Assembly (NCBI RefSeq): GCF_003751445.1
Contig: NZ_RJUU01000001.1
Location: forward strand, 1,183,001-1,247,000
Reading direction: 5' to 3'
DNA length: 64,000 nt
Source of the DNA: Streptomyces sp. 840.1
GTDB lineage: Bacteria > Actinomycetota > Actinomycetes > Streptomycetales > Streptomycetaceae
Shown: in pieces, positions 53,836-64,000 of the stretch
Numbering within the stretch: the stretch's first letter is position 1
How the letters are laid out: every line of letters starts with the position of its first letter
Position numbers and translations under genes: made by a program
The notes under the pieces: generated by a model
What the model was told of the DNA's origin: nothing
Databases searched by the model: none
What the model saw: the letters and a program-made list of their open reading frames with translations, nothing else

Positions 53836-55422
53836 TTACTCCCACTCGATGGTGCCCGGCGGCTTGCTCGTCACGTCGAGGACGACGCGGTTGACGTCGG
53901 CCACCTCGTTGGTGATGCGGGTGGAGATCTTGGCGAGGGTCTCGTACGGCAGCCGCGACCAGTCCGCCGTCATGGCGTCCTCGGAGGAGACCGGGCGCAG
54001 CACGATCGGGTGGCCGTAGGTGCGGCCGTCGCCCTGGACGCCGACGCTGCGGACGTCCGCGAGGAGGACCACCGGGCACTGCCAGATGTCGCGGTCCAGG
54101 CCGGCCGCGGTCAGCTCCTCGCGGGCGATGGCGTCGGCCTCGCGGAGCAGGTCGAGCCGCTCCTTGGTGACCTCGCCGACGATGCGGATGCCGAGGCCGG
54201 GGCCGGGGAAGGGCTGGCGCTGGACGATCTCATCGGGCAGCCCGAGCTCCTGGCCGACCATCCGGACCTCGTCCTTGAACAGCTGGCGCAGCGGCTCGAC
54301 GAGCTGGAACTCGATGTCGTCGGGGAGCCCGCCCACGTTGTGGTGGGACTTGATGTTGGCGGTGCCGGTGCCGCCGCCGGACTCGACTACGTCCGGGTAG
54401 AGCGTGCCCTGGACGAGGAAGGCGACCTCGGGGCCGTCCTCCTGGAGGATCTCCAGCTGGGCCTGCTCGAAGACGCGGATGAACTCGCGGCCGATGATCT
54501 TCCGCTTCTGCTCCGGGTCGGACACGCCGGACAGGGCGTCCAGGAAGCGCTTCTCCGCGTCGACGACCTTCAGCTTCGCGCCGGTCGCGGCGACGAAGTC
54601 CTTCTCGACCTGCTCGGTCTCGCCCTTGCGCATCAGCCCGTGGTCGACGTACACGCAGGTCAGCTGGGAACCGATGGCCTTCTGGACGAGGGCGGCGGCG
54701 ACGGCGGAGTCCACGCCGCCGGAGAGCCCGCAGATGGCGCGCTTGTCGCCGACCTGCTCGCGGATGAGGGCGATCTGCTCCTCGACGACGTTGGTGGTCG
54801 TCCAGTTCGGCTCGATGCCCGCGCCCCGGTACAGGAAGTGCTCCAGCACCTGCTGGCCGTGCGTGGAGTGCAGGACCTCGGGGTGGTACTGGACGCCGTA
54901 GAGCTTCTTCTCGTCGTTCTCGAAGGCGGCGACCGGCACGACGTCGGTGGACGCGGTGACGGTGAAGCCCTCGGGGGCGGCGGAGCAGGCGTCGCCGTGC
55001 GACATCCACACCGACTGCTGGTCCGGGGTGCCCTCGAAGAGGGTCGAGCCGGACTTGGAGACGGCGAGCGCGGTGCGGCCGTACTCGCGGGCACCGTTGT
55101 CGTCGACGGTGCCGCCGAGGGTGGTGGCCATCAGCTGGAAGCCGTAGCACATGCCGAAGACGGGGACCCCGGCCTCGAACAGCGCGCGGTCGAGCGAGGG
55201 CGCGCCCTGCGCGTACACGGAGGAGGGGCCGCCGGACAGGATGATCGCGCGGGGGTTCTTGGCCAGCATCTCGGCCACCGGCATCGTGGACGGCACGATC
55301 TCGCTGTAGACCCGGGCCTCACGGACGCGGCGGGCGATGAGCTGGGCGTACTGCGCGCCGAAGTCGACAACGAGGACCACGTCGGTGGTGGTGTCGGGGG
55401 CGGCGGGGGGTGCTGCTGGCAC
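53836..55422 (-). CDS. guaA: GMP synthase (glutamine-hydrolysing)
   Basis: The product is 528 aa, the full two-domain enzyme converting XMP to GMP. Class I glutamine amidotransferase: [18 protein letters not shown], catalytic Cys in [12 protein letters not shown], His/Glu in [15 protein letters not shown] pyrophosphatase P-loop: [20 protein letters not shown]-terminal dimer domain: [13 protein letters not shown], ending [12 protein letters not shown] at 55422 follows GGAAGGCCGCCCC. It is single, with a strong terminator. Confidence 0.98.
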   Translation of the reverse strand: MPAAPPAAPDTTTDVVLVVDFGAQYAQLIARRVREARVYSEIVPSTMPVAEMLAKNPRAIILSGGPSSVYAQGAPSLDRALFEAGVPVFGMCYGFQLMATTLGGTVDDNGAREYGRTALAVSKSGSTLFEGTPDQQSVWMSHGDACSAAPEGFTVTASTDVVPVAAFENDEKKLYGVQYHPEVLHSTHGQQVLEHFLYRGAGIEPNWTTTNVVEEQIALIREQVGDKRAICGLSGGVDSAVAAALVQKAIGSQLTCVYVDHGLMRKGETEQVEKDFVAATGAKLKVVDAEKRFLDALSGVSDPEQKRKIIGREFIRVFEQAQLEILQEDGPEVAFLVQGTLYPDVVESGGGTGTANIKSHHNVGGLPDDIEFQLVEPLRQLFKDEVRMVGQELGLPDEIVQRQPFPGPGLGIRIVGEVTKERLDLLREADAIAREELTAAGLDRDIWQCPVVLLADVRSVGVQGDGRTYGHPIVLRPVSSEDAMTADWSRLPYETLAKISTRITNEVADVNRVVLDVTSKPPGTIEWE

Positions 55423-55559
55423 GGGGCGGCCTTCCGGCGGTGGAGAGGGGGTCGGTTCTTCCGATTCTACCGGCCGTGGACCATCGCCCCGCCGGACTCC
55501 CGTCTCACCATCCGGGCCCGGTGCGAGCCCCGGCCCGGAGCGGGTCCATACTGTCTGCC

Positions 55560-55631
55560 ATGCGTCAGCACACGATCTTCGTCTTTACCTATGGCACCCG
55601 GCCCGCCGGCTGCCATGGTCGTGCTGCTTGA
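55560..55631 (+). CDS. Candidate aromatic-amino-acid leader peptide (23 aa)
   Basis: ATG at 55560 opens a 23-codon frame with Phe7, Phe9 and Tyr11 close together (IFVFTYG), ending at TGA 55629-55631. A -10-like TACTGT (55549-55554) lies 5 nt before the ATG and there is no SD, so it would be a leaderless mRNA. The chorismate mutase gene starts 108 nt after the stop, with a terminator-like hairpin between. Chorismate mutase makes the precursor of Phe and Tyr, so ribosome stalling at these codons could control read-through. No homologue comparison was possible. Confidence 0.5.
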   Translation: MRQHTIFVFTYGTRPAGCHGRAA

Positions 55632-55655
55632 GCAACTGACAAGCATCGTTCCAGG

Positions 55656-55681
55656 CGCCCCGGGCCGACAGGCCCGGGGCG
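55656..55681 (+). terminator. Candidate attenuator hairpin before chorismate mutase
   Basis: CGCCCCGGGCC-GACA-GGCCCGGGGCG, perfect 11-bp stem followed by TTCTGG. Its left arm (CGGGCCG, 55661-55667) is also complementary to CGGCCCG at 55599-55605, just after the Phe/Tyr codons of the leader peptide, giving a possible antiterminator. Confidence 0.6.
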
Positions 55682-55739
55682 TTCTGGCGTTCCGGGCCCG
55701 GTCGGCCCCGGGGAGCCGCAGCTACCCGGGAGACCCGCC

Positions 55740-56048
55740 ATGAGCAGCACCGCAGCAGCCCGCCCCGCCACCTCCGCCGAGGCGACCGGCGCGCACACCG
55801 AGGAGGCCGCGTCCCTGATCGGCGACGCCCGTGCGCGCATCGACGCCCTCGACGACCGGATCATCGGTCTCGTCCAGGAACGGATGGCCGTCTCCTCGGT
55901 CATCCAGGAGGCCAGGATCACCTCCGGGGGCCGCCGGGTGAACCTCTCCAGGGAGATGGAGATCCTCGGCCAGTACCGGGACGCGCTCGGTAAGCCGGGC
56001 ACCTCCCTCGCGATGACGCTGCTGGAGCTGTGCCGCGGCCGCGTGTGA
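55740..56048 (+). CDS. Chorismate mutase (AroQ type)
   Basis: The product is 102 aa, an all-helical monofunctional chorismate mutase that converts chorismate to prephenate for Phe and Tyr. Family features: ARIDALDDRIIGLVQERMAV, VIQEARITSGGRRVNLSREM, EILGQYRDAL and LLELCRGRV. ATG at 55740 follows GGGAGACCCGCC. A short Phe/Tyr-containing peptide and a terminator-like hairpin lie upstream. Confidence 0.93.
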   Translation: MSSTAAARPATSAEATGAHTEEAASLIGDARARIDALDDRIIGLVQERMAVSSVIQEARITSGGRRVNLSREMEILGQYRDALGKPGTSLAMTLLELCRGRV

Positions 56049-56395
56049 CGCGCCGCAGGGCTGTACGGACGTATCCCAGTTCGGGCGGGGTCTCACCCGT
56101 ACGGCGCGTGACCGGGCCCGTCGCGGCTTCGTTGGTCCCGTTGTCCGTGCCAGCCAGGGGCGGCTGTGGAACGAAACCACGCGTGGCTTCGCCGGGGCGT
56201 GTGGCGTACCGCTGGTACGCCGTGGGACCGCGCACCGGCGTGCGTGACCGGTCGGCAGGGGACAGCAGCCCGGTCACCCGGAGGGCCAGCCCCCAGGGGC
56301 CGGACCCTCCAGGGAACGGCCGGCTCCGGGGACGCCCGGGGCCGGCCGCTCTTCGTTTCCGTCCGCTGCCGTACGGCCTGAGCCGTGTCCTCGGC
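56049..56395. other. 347-nt convergent spacer
   Basis: It lies between chorismate mutase and the LAATG surface protein gene. Apart from the hairpin at 56317-56348, nothing is recognisable. Confidence 0.5.
56317..56348. terminator. Terminator between convergent genes
   Basis: CGGCCGGC-T-CCGGG / CCCGG-G-GCCGGCCG with a GACG loop; 14 pairs including one G-U. Confidence 0.75.
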
Positions 56396-58150
56396 TCAGC
56401 GGACCGCGCGGCGGCGGGACACCGTGTAGAGGACCCCGCCCGCGACCAGCGCGACGGCGGCCGCGGCGCCGGTCATCAGGGCGACGGAGCCGGTGGCGGC
56501 GAGGCCGCCGCCGGAGCCGCCGCCGGTGGCGTCACCCGTCGAGGAGGAGCCGGCCGAACCGCCCGTGGCGCCCGGCGCACTGCCGCCGGAGTCGCCCGGA
56601 CCCCCGGTGGAACCGGTGGAGCCGGTGGAACCTGTGGTGGCGCCCGCCGAGCCGCCCGAACCGGCGTCGCCGTCGCCGGTGGCGGCGCCCGGGTCGCCCG
56701 TGCCGGAGTCCTTGGCGTTCAGCACCAGCGCGGCGCTGTTGTTGGCGGGCTCGGGGTCGAAGGCCGGCTCCGGGTCCCGGAGGGAGGTGTTGCGGACCAC
56801 GACCTTGCCGGACGCGCCCTCGACCACCTCGGTGATCCTCAGCTCGAAGGGCAGGGCGAAGTCGGCGTCCTCGCGGACGGACATCGGGGTGGAGCAGAAG
56901 TAGCGCGGGGCGCCGGTCTGGTTCTCGCGGTACTCCCCGTCGGCCGTCACACCCCGGCAGAGGTCCGGCTTGGAGACGACCGACGCGCCCTCGGGCACGG
57001 TGACATCGACGGTGGCGACGTCCTCGCCGGAGCGGATGTTCCCGATCCACGCCGGTCCCCGGTTGCGGAACCCGACCGTCACCTCGACGGAGTCGCCGGC
57101 CGCGCCCTTCGCGCGGGCGCCGTACGCCTCGAAGTCGGCGGTGTTGTCGGTCCGGAAGTCGACGTCCTGCTGGTTGTCGCTCGGGTCCAGGTCGGCCGTC
57201 AGTGCCGCGGGGGCCTTGTGCAGGGCCAGCGTGGCGCCCTTGCCGGGGCTGAACCGCGCACCGGCGCGCTGCGCCGCGCGGGCGGCGGATCCGCCCTCCT
57301 CGATGCGGTAGAGGAACGAGTCGTAGAGGGCGCGCCGCGTGGCCCTGATGGCGGGCGGCTCGGCGAGCGTGTAGGCGACGCCGGGCTCGTAGCTGCCGTC
57401 GAAGGTGCACAGGGCGGTGGTCCAGGCGCCGGGGCTGCCCATGCCCAGCTCGGACTCGCTGTACTCGCAGTTCTGGTACCGCTCCGTGAACTCCATGCCG
57501 CGGGTGTACCGCAGGGTGAGCAGCAGGCCGTCGGCCGCGCGGGTGCCGTTGTTCGTGAAGGTGATGGGCACCGGCTGGGTGTCGCCGGGCTTGAGCTCCT
57601 GCCTGAACGGCAGCCGCTCCATCGACAGGTCGGGGCCGCCGATGCCGATCCGGGCGGTGAACGAGGTGAACGTGGCCCCGTCCGCCTCGGCGGTGACCTC
57701 GATGGCGCCCGTGTCGCCGTTCGCGCTCCCCTTCGCCGCGGTGACGTCGAGCTCCGCGAGCGTGCTCAGGCCGGGGAAGATGCCCCAGTCGTGGCAGACG
57801 GCACTGGTCCCGGTGACGGTGCAGTCGCCACTGGCCTCCTTGTCGAAGGCAACGTCCGCGACGCCCTTGATCCCGCTGAGGTCGAAGCGGACGGTGTACT
57901 CGCCCTGGAAGGCGCCGTTCTCCTCGTCCTCGGACGGGTTGCTGACCGTGAACTCGAGGGAGGCCTTCTGCGGGGCGCCCGTCGCCGGATACGGATACAG
58001 TGCGGTCCCGGCCGGACCGCCGAGCGTGAACTCGGGGACTGCCGCCTCTGCCGGAGCGGTCAGGGCGAGAGATCCGGCGGCCAGCAGACCGGCTGCGGCG
58101 AATCCACCCGCGGCTCTGCGCAGAGCCGCTCTCGGGGTCGTGCTTCTCAT
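56396..58150 (-). CDS. Sortase-anchored surface protein (LAATG motif)
   Basis: The product is 584 aa. Signal peptide: AAGGFAAAGLLAAGSLALTA ending PAEAAV. Residues ~40-460 are beta-rich, with conserved Cys pairs (CTVTGTSAVCHDW; CEYSE with ALCTF). A Gly/Ser/Thr linker (STGSTGSTGG) is followed by LAATG (residues 550-554), a hydrophobic helix (GAAAAVALVAGGVLY) and RRR, i.e. a class E sortase cell-wall sorting signal. ATG at 58150 with GGAGAG upstream. Ligand unknown; DUF11-like repeats are suggested by VSNPSEDE and VGFRNRGPAW. Confidence 0.92.
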   Translation of the reverse strand: MRSTTPRAALRRAAGGFAAAGLLAAGSLALTAPAEAAVPEFTLGGPAGTALYPYPATGAPQKASLEFTVSNPSEDEENGAFQGEYTVRFDLSGIKGVADVAFDKEASGDCTVTGTSAVCHDWGIFPGLSTLAELDVTAAKGSANGDTGAIEVTAEADGATFTSFTARIGIGGPDLSMERLPFRQELKPGDTQPVPITFTNNGTRAADGLLLTLRYTRGMEFTERYQNCEYSESELGMGSPGAWTTALCTFDGSYEPGVAYTLAEPPAIRATRRALYDSFLYRIEEGGSAARAAQRAGARFSPGKGATLALHKAPAALTADLDPSDNQQDVDFRTDNTADFEAYGARAKGAAGDSVEVTVGFRNRGPAWIGNIRSGEDVATVDVTVPEGASVVSKPDLCRGVTADGEYRENQTGAPRYFCSTPMSVREDADFALPFELRITEVVEGASGKVVVRNTSLRDPEPAFDPEPANNSAALVLNAKDSGTGDPGAATGDGDAGSGGSAGATTGSTGSTGSTGGPGDSGGSAPGATGGSAGSSSTGDATGGGSGGGLAATGSVALMTGAAAAVALVAGGVLYTVSRRRAVR

Positions 58151-58508
58151 ATCGCGGGCTCTCCGGGTCGTGAGGAGCTGAGTGATCGCCGTTGCGGCGA
58201 CGAGGGTACGACCACGGGCCCGGGTGAATAGTTGCGCGGCTCCGGATCACGGAACGAGCACATCGCGGATCACCCGCATCACCGGTCGCACACATCACTG
58301 AACGCCCACATCACCGACGTGACTGACGTCACACAGGGATTCCGTGAACTCCGGGACAACCATCGGGCCACCTTGCAGGTCATGCATGCGGAACCAGAAC
58401 CACCGGTCGCATCCGTAACTCGGCTTCACCGGTAGAGCATGAGGGGCTGCACTCGGAGGGGGGTGCAGCCCCTTCTGCTGTCCCCTGCGCGTGCGGCCCC
58501 TCCGGCCC
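58151..58508. other. 358-nt spacer with promoter elements and terminator
   Basis: It holds the surface-protein promoter, a perfect palindrome TGACGTCA (58324-58331), several CACATCAC repeats and the terminator of the next gene at 58442-58473. A TTG-initiated 67-codon frame at 58232 lacks supporting features. Confidence 0.5.
58442..58473. terminator. Terminator of the GMC oxidoreductase gene
   Basis: AGGGGCTGCAC / GTGCAGCCCCT, perfect 11-bp stem with a 10-nt loop. Confidence 0.85.
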
Positions 58509-60341
58509 TCAGGCCCGGCCGGACTCCTTCGGCGGCATCGCGGGCATCCCCAGGAACGGCAGCCTCAGCGCGCCGAACGCCTCCTTCGGAACGGCCGGTG
58601 CCTGCGGTTCGACCGCCGCCAGCCGCTCGTACGCCCCGCCCGCCGCCGGGCGGGGGTCCCGCTCGCCCTTGTTCGGCCAGAAGGACATGGCGCGCTCGGC
58701 CTGCGCGGTGATCGTCAGCGACGGGTTGACGCCGAGGTTGGCGGAGACCGCCGAACCGTCGACCACCGAGATGCCCGGGTGCCCGTACAGGCGGTGGTAG
58801 GGGTCGATGACGCCCTCCTCGGCGCTCGCGCCGATCGGGCAGCCGCCGAGGAAGTGCGCGGTGAGCGGGGTGCCCATCAGCTCGCCGATGTTGGAGCCCG
58901 CGAAGCCGTTGATCTCGTCGGCGAGCAGCGTCGCGCTCCGGGTGGCCTCCGCGATCTGGGTCGGGTTGGGCGCGCCGTGGCCCTGCCGGGCGGTGAGCAG
59001 GCCCTTCCCTATGCCGCCCGGCTTGCGGTAGGCGGTCAGGGAGTTGTCCAGCGACTGCATGACGAGCCCTATGATCGTCCGCTCCGACCAGTGCCGGTTG
59101 GAGAGCGAGCGCACGGCGAGCGCCGGGTGCCTGGCCATGTTGCCGAGCCAGCCCAGCACCCGGTGGGTGCCGTAGGGGACCTGGAGGATGGTCATCCCGC
59201 CCATCGCGTTGGATCCCCTGCCGTAGCGGACCGGTTCGATGTGGGTGTTCTCGTCGGGGTGGATCGAGGACGTGATGGCGACGCCCCGGGTGAAGTCGGC
59301 CTTGGTGCCGTGCTTCCTGCGGTAGCGCCGGTCGGAGGTCTGCGCCCCCACGAGCCCTTCGGAGTTGGTCCGGGTCAGCTCCCCGAGCCGGGAGGAAAGC
59401 CGGGGCAGCAGCCCCCGGTCCTTCATCGTGTGCAGCAGGGTCTGGGTGCCGTACGTGCCCGCCGCCACGACCACCTGGCGGGCGCGCAGCCGCGTCGGCT
59501 TCGCCTTCCGGCGGCGGTCGGTGGGCACGGTGGTGACGCGGTAGCCGCCCTCCGGGTGGTCGGTGACCGCGACGACCGAGGTCATCGGGTGGATGACCGC
59601 TCCGGCCTTCTCCGCGAGGTGGAGGTAGTTCTCGTTGAGGGTGTTCTTCGCGCCGTGCCGGCAGCCGGTCATGCATTCGCCGCACTCGGTGCAGGCCTTG
59701 CGGGCGGGGCCCGCGCCGCCGAAGTACGGGTCCGCGACCGTGCCGCCGGGCCTGGCCCGCGCCGTCCCGTCGGCGTCCTTGCCGTCGCCGAAGAAGACAC
59801 CGACCGGGGCGAGGTGGAAGGTGTCGCCGACGCCCATGGCCTCGGCGGCCGCCTTGAGATGGACGTCCGAGGGGGTCGTCGTCGGGTTGAGCCGGACCCC
59901 GAGCATCCGCGTGGCCTGGTCGTAGTACGGCTTCAGCTCGTCCTGCCAGTCGGTGATGTGCGCCCACTGGCGGTCCTCGAAGAACGGGGCCGGGGGCACG
60001 TACAGCGTGTTGGCGTAGTTCAGCGAACCGCCGCCGACCCCCGCGCCGGCCAGCACCATCACCTTGCCGAGCAGATGCACCCGCTGGATGCCGAAGAGCC
60101 CGAGCGCCGGGGCCCACAGGTAGTTCTTCAGGTCCCAGCTGTTCTTGGGCAGGGTGGCGGGGGTGAACCGGCGGCCCGCCTCCAGGACGCCGACCCGGTA
60201 CCCCTTCTCGCTCAGCCGCAGGGCCGACACAGCGCCGCCGAAGCCCGAGCCGACGACCAGTACGTCGTAGTCGTACGCGGCGTCGTCGTCGGCCGCACCG
60301 CCGGGTCCGGCCTGATTCTGGGCAGGGCTGTCCTGGGACAT
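58509..60341 (-). CDS. GMC-family FAD oxidoreductase (cholesterol-oxidase-like) with four-Cys cluster
   Basis: The product is 610 aa. FAD-binding: DVLVVGSGFGGAVSALRLSE (residues 27-46) and AGAGVGGGSLNYANTLY. Residues 217-227 hold C-TE-C-GE-C-MTG-C, a CX2CX2CX3C pattern like a ferredoxin site, as in mycobacterial ChoD-like proteins. C-terminal FAD/active site: GGCPIGASAEEGVID and VVDGSAVSANLGVNPSLTI. It probably oxidises a hydroxyl of a sterol or alcohol. ATG at 60341 follows CGGAGGAGTGCC. The upstream neighbour is an aldehyde dehydrogenase (52-nt gap), which suggests an alcohol-to-acid sequence. Confidence 0.92.
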   Translation of the reverse strand: MSQDSPAQNQAGPGGAADDDAAYDYDVLVVGSGFGGAVSALRLSEKGYRVGVLEAGRRFTPATLPKNSWDLKNYLWAPALGLFGIQRVHLLGKVMVLAGAGVGGGSLNYANTLYVPPAPFFEDRQWAHITDWQDELKPYYDQATRMLGVRLNPTTTPSDVHLKAAAEAMGVGDTFHLAPVGVFFGDGKDADGTARARPGGTVADPYFGGAGPARKACTECGECMTGCRHGAKNTLNENYLHLAEKAGAVIHPMTSVVAVTDHPEGGYRVTTVPTDRRRKAKPTRLRARQVVVAAGTYGTQTLLHTMKDRGLLPRLSSRLGELTRTNSEGLVGAQTSDRRYRRKHGTKADFTRGVAITSSIHPDENTHIEPVRYGRGSNAMGGMTILQVPYGTHRVLGWLGNMARHPALAVRSLSNRHWSERTIIGLVMQSLDNSLTAYRKPGGIGKGLLTARQGHGAPNPTQIAEATRSATLLADEINGFAGSNIGELMGTPLTAHFLGGCPIGASAEEGVIDPYHRLYGHPGISVVDGSAVSANLGVNPSLTITAQAERAMSFWPNKGERDPRPAAGGAYERLAAVEPQAPAVPKEAFGALRLPFLGMPAMPPKESGRA

Positions 60342-60393
60342 GGCACTCCTCCGTACGAAAAGGACAGAAATGCTGCGGTGGTGCGGGGGCGGA

Positions 60394-62022
<1,629 letters not shown>

Positions 62023-62118
62023 GAGGGCGAGAGTACGTCCAGCCGGATGCTTTGGGTACCCGTGGGTAACGGCTTTTCACAGTCCCCACAGGAGCCCTCC
62101 GCGAGCACCCGCCGATCA

Positions 62119-62136
62119 AGCCAGTGTCCACTGGCT
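62119..62136. promoter_or_regulatory. Short palindrome in the SSADH/kinase spacer
   Basis: AGCCAGTG-TC-CACTGGCT, perfect 8-bp arms, about 100 nt upstream of SSADH and 80 nt downstream of the kinase. It may be an operator for SSADH or the kinase terminator. Confidence 0.45.
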
Positions 62137-62214
62137 ACATAAGCGCTGATCAGGGGCTATCTTCCCGGGCTCGCGCTATGCCGGCCGCGCTCGTACTTCC
62201 TGGGAGTGACGGCG

Positions 62215-63993
62215 TCAGCCGGTGTCCCCCGGTGCGCGCCAGCCGCGCAGCATCGTGTCGAACTGCTCCCGGGTGGTGTCCCAGTCCGCCGCCGGCCCGG
62301 TCATGTACAGCGCGTACTCCGGCCCGCCGTCGTCCGCGTAGTACATCTGGTCGATGGCGTGCCGCTGCTCGCCGCTGTTCTCGGTCCAGGTGAACTCCCA
62401 GAGCGATCCGGGGTGGTCACGGTAGACGTTGTCGCGCAGCACCAGGCCCCGGTACTGCGGCAGCCGCTTGCGCAGCCCCGGCTCCAGGTTCTGCATGTGC
62501 TGGTAGGAGGTCTCGAAGTCGGGCTGCTGGTCGATGCTGATGCGGAGGTAGCGCTTGCCGTTGTCCGGGGTGTAGTCGATGTTCGTGCCGTTCGTCCGGC
62601 GCTCCCAGCCCTGCGGCACGAGGAGGCTGAACCCCTCCGGGTCGTGGACCCGCTTCCAGCCGGCCGGTACGCCCTTGAGCGTCGGATCGGGCTTCGGACC
62701 GGGCTTGCCGGAGGCGTCGGGCGAGGACTTGTGGGGAGCCGGGTCCGGCGAGCTCCCGCCCGGGTCCCCGGTGCCGCCGCTCGCGGCGCTGCTCTCCGGG
62801 TGGTCCCGGTACTTCATCGCGGCGACTCCCGCGCCGACGCCGAGCAGCGCCGCCAGGGCGAGGACGAGCAGCGCCGTGCGCCACCGGCCGCGACCGGGCC
62901 GGGCCGCCGCCGGGGCGGGCCCGGCGGGCGGGACGGCGCCGGGGTGCGGCTGCGGGGCGGTGCCGCCGGGGTAGGGCAGCTGGGCCGTGCCACCGGGGTG
63001 GGGCAGCTGTGCCGTGCCCCCTGAGGTGGCGCCGGAGCCCATCGCGCGCAGGACCTCCTCCGGCACCTGCTGCGTCGGGACGTACGCCTGGGCCGCCCGG
63101 GGCTGGCGCCCCTCCATGGCCTCGAGCAGCATCCGTTCCGTCTCCGCGGCCGACGGCCGGTCCTCCGGCTCCTTGCGGAGCAGCGCGGTGATGACGGGGG
63201 CCAGCGGCCCGGCCCGGACCGGGTCCGGGGGATCCTCCGCGACGACGGCCTGCATGGTGGATATCGGAGAGGTGCGCCGGAACGGCGATCTGCCCTCGAC
63301 CGCCGTGTACAGCGTGGCACCCAGCGACCACAGGTCGGACGCGGGACCGGGGTCGCCCCCGCGGACCCGCTCGGGCGCCAGGTAGTCGATGGACCCGACC
63401 AGTTCGCCGGTCCTGGTGATGGTCGAGTCGCCCTCTATCGCGGCTATCCCGAAGTCGGTGAGCAGCACCCGGCCGTCCCGGGCGAGCAGGACGTTGCCCG
63501 GCTTCACGTCACGGTGCAGCACCCCGGCGCTGTGTGCGGCGCGCAACGCGCCCAGCACGTGCAGGCCGATCCTGGCGGCCTCGCGCGGGACCAGCTCGCC
63601 GGATTCCTTGGCGGCGTCGGCGAGTGACGGGCCGTCGACGTACTGCATGACGATCCACGGCCGGTTGTCGTACTCGATGACGTCGTGAACCGTGACCACG
63701 CCCGGATGCGTGATGCGGGCGGCGGCGCGGGCCTCCTTCTGCGTACGGGCGTGCAGCACCACCCGGTCCGCCTCCGCGACGTACAGCCCGGCGGTCAGCT
63801 CCTTGACGGCGACGGTGCGGTGCAGCACCTCGTCGTGGGCTCTCCAGACCTTGCCCATGCCGCCGCGCCCGAGGACTTCACCGAGCCGGTATCGCCCGGC
63901 CAGCAACAGTCCCGCATCCGTGCCCTGTGATCGATCCACGTATCCCTGCCCCGTTCCTTCGGATGACAGGTTACGGATGAGAGGTGCGGCCAC
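62215..63993 (-). CDS. Transmembrane Ser/Thr protein kinase (PknB type), start near window edge
   Basis: The product is up to 592 aa. Kinase domain residues ~34-300: GRGGMG (P-loop), VAVKE (K64), HRDVKPGN (160-167), DFG (180-182), GSIDYLAPERV. A Pro-rich juxtamembrane region with GGTAQLPHPGG repeats leads to one transmembrane helix (~372-392) and a ~200-residue extracytoplasmic domain (KRVHDPEGFSLLVPQGWERR; DWDTTREQFDTMLRGW) of unknown ligand. GTG at 63993 is 7 nt from the window end and GTG at 63939 (VDRSQGTDAG, with AGGGATAC upstream) is an alternative, so the true start is uncertain. Confidence 0.93.
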   Translation of the reverse strand: MAAPLIRNLSSEGTGQGYVDRSQGTDAGLLLAGRYRLGEVLGRGGMGKVWRAHDEVLHRTVAVKELTAGLYVAEADRVVLHARTQKEARAAARITHPGVVTVHDVIEYDNRPWIVMQYVDGPSLADAAKESGELVPREAARIGLHVLGALRAAHSAGVLHRDVKPGNVLLARDGRVLLTDFGIAAIEGDSTITRTGELVGSIDYLAPERVRGGDPGPASDLWSLGATLYTAVEGRSPFRRTSPISTMQAVVAEDPPDPVRAGPLAPVITALLRKEPEDRPSAAETERMLLEAMEGRQPRAAQAYVPTQQVPEEVLRAMGSGATSGGTAQLPHPGGTAQLPYPGGTAPQPHPGAVPPAGPAPAAARPGRGRWRTALLVLALAALLGVGAGVAAMKYRDHPESSAASGGTGDPGGSSPDPAPHKSSPDASGKPGPKPDPTLKGVPAGWKRVHDPEGFSLLVPQGWERRTNGTNIDYTPDNGKRYLRISIDQQPDFETSYQHMQNLEPGLRKRLPQYRGLVLRDNVYRDHPGSLWEFTWTENSGEQRHAIDQMYYADDGGPEYALYMTGPAADWDTTREQFDTMLRGWRAPGDTG

Positions 63994-64000
63994 GGAACCT

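Larger units (their letters stand above)
55423..55739. other. 317-nt divergent spacer between guaA and chorismate mutase
   Basis: On the plus strand it contains the leader peptide gene (55560-55631) and the hairpin at 55656-55681. The part next to guaA presumably holds the guaA promoter; nothing else is recognisable. Confidence 0.6.

Noticed and set aside
58232..58435. 67-codon frame in the spacer before the GMC gene
   Set aside because: TTG start, no SD, no domain, composition unlike neighbours; treated as noncoding.
62054..62068. GGGTAC/GGGTAA blocks near SSADH as sigma-B promoters
   Set aside because: No GNNT at 14-16 nt in the required orientation, and the plus-strand direction has no gene to serve.

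Overview
The window looks like a core-chromosome segment of a Streptomyces or close relative. The DNA is very GC-rich, with G/C-dominated third codon positions, many GTG and some TTG starts, several apparently leaderless genes and intrinsic hairpins without T-tracts. The gene order (mdh, folD, purH-purN, sucD-sucC, icmB, an M23 peptidase, pcrA, an NlpC/P60 hydrolase, guaA, chorismate mutase, a GMC oxidoreductase, succinic semialdehyde dehydrogenase, a Ser/Thr kinase) resembles, from memory, the SCO4780-SCO4830 neighbourhood of S. coelicolor. No tRNA, rRNA, insertion sequence, prophage or CRISPR array was seen.

Layout. 1-3.3 kb: start of a secreted protein, then a MocR/PdxR-type regulator divergent from a CMD-domain and a PEP-mutase-like gene. 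3.4-11 kb: malate dehydrogenase, an XRE/DUF2690 membrane regulator, folD with a DUF3017 gene, a small membrane protein, and purN-purH. 11.4-17.6 kb: a complete minus-strand gas-vesicle cluster in the order gvpO-A-F-G-Y-Z-J-L-S-K plus one accessory gene, with several translationally coupled junctions. 18-23.6 kb: a YihY-family membrane protein, two convergent membrane proteins, and an unusual XRE-HTH/sigma-like/membrane fusion. 23.7-25.8 kb: sucC-sucD.

26-34.2 kb: a five-gene module. MoxR AAA+ ATPase, DUF5682 and VWA genes are coupled by ATGA overlaps and diverge from SWIM zinc-finger and DUF5691 genes. A 9-bp inverted repeat lies between the two arms. The set recalls E. coli yehL-yehM-yehP-yehQ and is the best candidate for a poorly described multi-component system here. 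34.3-46.3 kb: the B12-binding small subunit of isobutyryl-CoA mutase, a lipase, cell-wall hydrolases (one M23, two NlpC/P60), pcrA, and a TetR-carboxylesterase pair with a clear operator. One NlpC/P60 gene sits directly behind a c-di-AMP (ydaO-type) riboswitch.

46.3-53.7 kb: an acetyltransferase, a PspC-sensor kinase/LuxR response regulator pair divergent from a PspC membrane gene with helically phased repeats between them, and DoxX, membrane and class II aldolase genes. 53.8-64 kb: guaA, a chorismate mutase preceded by a candidate Phe/Tyr leader peptide and terminator hairpin, a sortase-type (LAATG) surface protein, a GMC oxidoreductase with a four-cysteine cluster, succinic semialdehyde dehydrogenase, and a transmembrane Ser/Thr kinase at the window edge.

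All coordinates were read by eye. Family names rest on recognised motifs, not database searches.
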